Source: Dichetophora obliterata (lineage: Eukaryota; Arthropoda; Insecta; Diptera; Sciomyzidae). Taken from it: a stretch of DNA of 64,000 nucleotides. This document shows positions 60,925-64,000 of this stretch, piece by piece. How positions within the stretch are numbered: the first letter of the stretch is position 1; every line of letters begins with the position of its first letter. The notes beneath the pieces were generated by a model, which saw only the letters and a list, made by a program, of their open reading frames with translations, was not told where the DNA came from and searched no databases. Where the stretch lies: positions 27,414,819 through 27,478,818 of the forward strand of contig OY986439.1 of the NCBI GenBank assembly GCA_963920525.1, written 5' to 3'. Position numbers and translations under genes: made by a program.

Positions 60925-61550
60925 CACTCATCCGACCCCCCAAAAAAGTCGCAAATAAAACCCTTATAAGTGAAATTTCACCCATGAGTATTTTGCACGC
61001 CTAATTAACTAAAAATTACTAATTTTCTTTTATATACGTTTATTTTGATGAATTACAGTTTATTATTTACAGTTAGTCCAAAAGTAGAAAGCAGTTTTAT
61101 GCTCACCTCATATATATTTGCTGAAGGAAGGAATATGGTTTTTGGTCCTTTTTTCGCATATGGGTGAAATTTCACCCGAAGTGAATTTCGAAGTTAAATT
61201 TCCTTATTAAATATTTACCGTTATGTTTTATCAACCATAATATCTATATATTTCAAAAGAAAGGAACATTTTATATAAATGCCATACATTTCACTAATTT
61301 TGCATTGAACATGAGCCAGATATAGCGTTTTAAACTCTAAAATGGGTGAAATTTCAACCGAAGTTCGCTAAAATTACTTTTCAAATATTTACCGTTATGT
61401 TTTATCAACCATAATATTGATATCATTTGCTAAAAGAAAGGAATATTTTAGTCAAATACCATACATTTCATTAAGTTTTCATTAAAAATGAGCTAGGTAT
61501 AGCGTGAAACTTCAAAATGGGTGAAATTTCATTCCAGGGTAGGATGAGGA
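60925..61550. mobile_element. piggyBac-type MITE flanked by TTAA
   Basis: TTAA at 60921-60924 and at 61551-61554. Termini CACTCATCCGACCC and, inverted, TCCTCATCCTACCC share 11 of 14 bases. The insertion splits the transposase word FN|LD exactly: DEKKFN lies left and INLDVLDG right, with TTAA shared. Inside are two copies of a repeat of about 180 bp (AAATATTTACCGTTATGTTT, TATCAACCATAATAT, GGGTGAAATTTCA). No transposase. Confidence 0.75.
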
Positions 61551-61795
61551 TTAATTTAGATGTTTTGGATGGTTTTAACTCTTACTGGCAAGATTTGCAT
61601 AAAGAACCACGGTATTTTTCAACTAGAAATTTCGGTGGTGACTCTTTGATGGTTTGGGGAGAATTTTGTGTAGATGAAAAGCTGGAGGTTGCATTTCCAA
61701 GCACTCGCATGAATCCGGAGGAGTATACAACACTATTAACAACAAATTTGCTTCCATATTCGGAAAAACGCAGCTCGGAAAAGCCTCTATATTAG

Positions 61796-63789
61796 AGCTT
61801 TCAATCCCTAAGGGTTTTGGAAAATCCTGGGATTTCACGATAAGAAATTCGTGATCCCGGGAACCTGTATTAAAGCAAGAACCATTCTATGTTACGAGAC
61901 AGCTGTAATGCACAAAGAATCTAGGGGAAGAAGTTATACAAAAATAGAAAAATAATGTCAAATTCTGAAATCCCATTTTTTATTTTCAGGAGAATCACTA
62001 GTAAATTTTATTATTGAAAAGTATACATCACCTGATTAAACCAGATAAAAAAATTAAATAAGAAAATAACTTTTACGGTATAATGACTCTTTTAATAAAA
62101 ATCATAACCTTAATTGTCCTTAATTAAATATATTTGCTTAAGTTTTTTAAGTTAATTAAGTTTAGTACTTTAATTATATAATAAGTTTAATTAATAAAAA
62201 AGGTTATAATTTTTTATGTTTCAGAAAATTTAAGCATTTATATCAGAATGAAAATGAAAAATATTTACTAATATCAAACAATATTTCACTTTATTATAAA
62301 CATAAAAATATAAACGTAAATAACACTGGTCAACAATTTAGCAACTTTTTCGTGCCACAAGAACTTTGATAGCTAATACTGTTTAAGCTATATTCTCACG
62401 TTATGAAACTAAATTTTTTTTTTTTATTTGGCCTCAGATTTTTGTAATTTTGGACTTTATGTTTTTACGACTTTGATCCTGTTTTTATGCTCTGGAATCC
62501 AAACAACTTAACGCAAAGCAAAAAAAAAGCACCACCCTATAGAATATTAAACAAGCTTTTTAGTGAGGTATTTTTTATTTTTCTGCCATATTTGGTCTGT
62601 CAGATTTTCAAGTTCAAACTAAAATCTAGGATTTTTTGTTAAAAATTTTGACTTTTACAAGTATTTTTTTTATATTTAGAGCTATATTTAAAAAAATTAA
62701 GCTTTATCGTATTTCATATTTAATTACCTTAATTCTGATACCAAAAACATAAACATTATCCGAGAGGAACAATTAAAATAAAATAAAATAAGCGAACAAG
62801 CCATATAGTCATATGAAGCATTAAGCACTCTTAGTAATCCACTTGTATCTGATTGATAGGCACTTGTCTCGTCGTGCCCTTCATAATTTTACTCGATCAC
62901 GGATGCTGTAATTCGACAATAGGTGTTATGTTAAAAATGTGCAAAATCTACTACAATAATCTATTACATTTAGAGAAAAATGCAACCAAAAAAACTATTT
63001 TGACATATTGGCCCATATTAATAAAAAGTAGCATCAATTTGTAGTTACTATCATAAAATAAAGTGCTACAAAAAAGCTTAGATTCGGTATGAATAACAAT
63101 TTTGTTCGAAATTAGTTGACTACTAATTTCGAAATTAGCATATACTACAAAAAAGTTGACATTTGTTCGTCGCCACTGCTTAATTTTAATAGGGGTGTTA
63201 ACTATTCAGTGCACTTGTCAGTGCAGTTGAGGACTTGTGCCCATTGAAAATTTTGACAGCTTTGAAAAAAGTGATAGTGGATTGATTGTTCACGAAAACC
63301 TTACTGCACAAATGCAAAAGTCCTCAACTGCACAGGATATGGTTCAGAAATTATTTGTGCAGCTCGGTGTTGCAGAACATCACCAGCAAGACTTCGATTA
63401 ATTTTTTGAATTTTTTCAATAGTTGAATAGGAATTTAGGTTCTACCTCTAGTGGCACTTTTCTGCATCTCTCCTGATAAGAGCTTCAATTTCAATTTCGG
63501 TAACAGCTTCATAAAGTAAATTATGTTCATAAATTATAGTACATTAACTCAAAGTGTAATAGATTTGTTAGTTGATTAGTTTAAGTTGAGTCTTAATAGT
63601 AAACTCCAGTCTAATTGGTCAAAGTTGTTGTCTTCTTTTTTGAGAAAGTTTTCGAAAAAAAGGCACATTCATAGATCTTTTTATTGAACCAAAAAACAAT
63701 TTCCTTAACTAAAGGAAGTGATTTTTTGGCTTTACGCAAAATTTCATATAAATCGGTTAACTATAATTACAATTATATATATACAATAA
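61796..63789. other. Stretch with no gene seen
   Basis: AT-rich. Holds a MITE fragment (62853-62917) and short repeats. Frames at 62853-63044 and elsewhere are chance. Confidence 0.35.
62853..62917. mobile_element. GGGCCGAATTACAGC MITE, truncated copy 4
   Basis: GATAGGCACTTGTCTCGTCG, TGCCCTTCATAATTTTACTC and GATCACGGATGCTGTAATTC match the right half of copies 1-3. The left half is absent. Confidence 0.75.
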
Positions 63790-64000
63790 TTTCAGTAATA
63801 ATGAAATTCAATTTTTAAAAATAAAGATCAAGTTCGAAAATGTGCCCAATTGGATAAAAACGCATATCTCTCAAACAAAATTACTTTATCAAGACACAAA
63901 AATCTTTGTAAAATCCACAAAATTAATGTAAGGAATTTAAATTTTGCACATAAACCATAATTCTAAGTATGAAATTTGCCAAAATCGTATACAGCACCTA
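63790..64000 (+). repeat. Dispersed fly repeat, third copy, runs off the window
   Basis: AAAATAAAGATCAAGTTCGA, AAATGTGCCCAATTGGATAA, TCACTTTATCA-like and AATTTTGCACATAAACC follow the order of 53095-53240. Confidence 0.45.

Larger units (their letters stand above)
59640..61795 (+). pseudogene. Tc3-like transposase pseudogene split by three insertions
   Basis: Collinear plus-strand pieces: 59650-59747 (LTDTAKGKIFAFREEGVSIR, then EIFRKLKRS); 60535-60735 (FEDPSSYGIKKRKAEEKNK, LYDKGSIKKAASNS, VSKWTVTRVFKNFNHIVR); 60770-60924 with stops (PRHKVARLELGRSN; then FDEKKFN, the first catalytic Asp motif); and 61551-61795 (INLDVLDGFNSYWQDLHKEP, RYFSTRNFGGDSLMVWGEFC, TRMNPEEYTTLLTTNLLPY). The catalytic end (QQDNAxxH and beyond) is missing. 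Wording matches Tc3-type members of Tc1/mariner. Element termini were not found. Confidence 0.8.

Overview
The window is a stretch of nuclear DNA from a higher fly. It is very AT-rich, has GT-AG introns, long CAG/CAA polyglutamine tracts, and a dense load of small DNA transposons. Two genes are recognisable as the fly orthologues of xmas (xmas-2, the GANP/SAC3 scaffold of TREX-2) and Chchd2. A tephritid-like acalyptrate fly is my best guess; the species is not decidable from the sequence.

Layout. (1) 1-33,000: a plus-strand gene for a Gln-rich, acidic protein that I do not recognise. Exon 1 is 2013-3907 and exons 2 and 3 are 32234-32812 and 32892-33000. They are separated by an intron of about 28.3 kb and the splice phases agree. 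The intron is a transposon graveyard: a TIR element of about 3 kb (4788-7759), a Helitron with intact TC and CTAG ends (7820-11131), a broken transposon-type ORF interrupted by an inverted-repeat element (12140-14303), a small TIR element (15961-16883), a candidate small secreted-protein ORF (18637-18993), a Tc1-like element with long TIRs and TA duplications (21030-22706), a long hairpin (25642-26098), a near-identical tandem duplication with a 1098-bp period (26871-29048), and a tandem array (30115-31190). (2) 33,001-38,613: intergenic, with nested MITE-type elements. (3) 38614-48515: xmas, four exons, 1662 residues, with a 4.8-kb intron. (4) 48774-51431: a hAT-like element with minisatellite-rich inverted arms and a broken internal ORF, inserted just after the xmas polyadenylation signal. 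(5) 51,440-57,654: tandem repeats and a MITE, no gene seen. (6) 57655-58537, minus strand: Chchd2, three exons. (7) 59,640-64,000: a dead Tc3-like transposase gene carrying at least three separate insertions (Harbinger-type MITE, CCCC-ended element, TTAA-flanked piggyBac-type MITE), then dispersed repeats.

The three genes have no evident functional link. Xmas acts in mRNA export at the nuclear pore, Chchd2 in mitochondria, and the Gln-rich protein is of unknown role. The most informative content outside the genes is the mobile-element record: several elements can be delimited to the base by target-site duplications, and the order of insertion can be read in the nested ones. I found no CRISPR array, rRNA gene or intact canonical tRNA gene.
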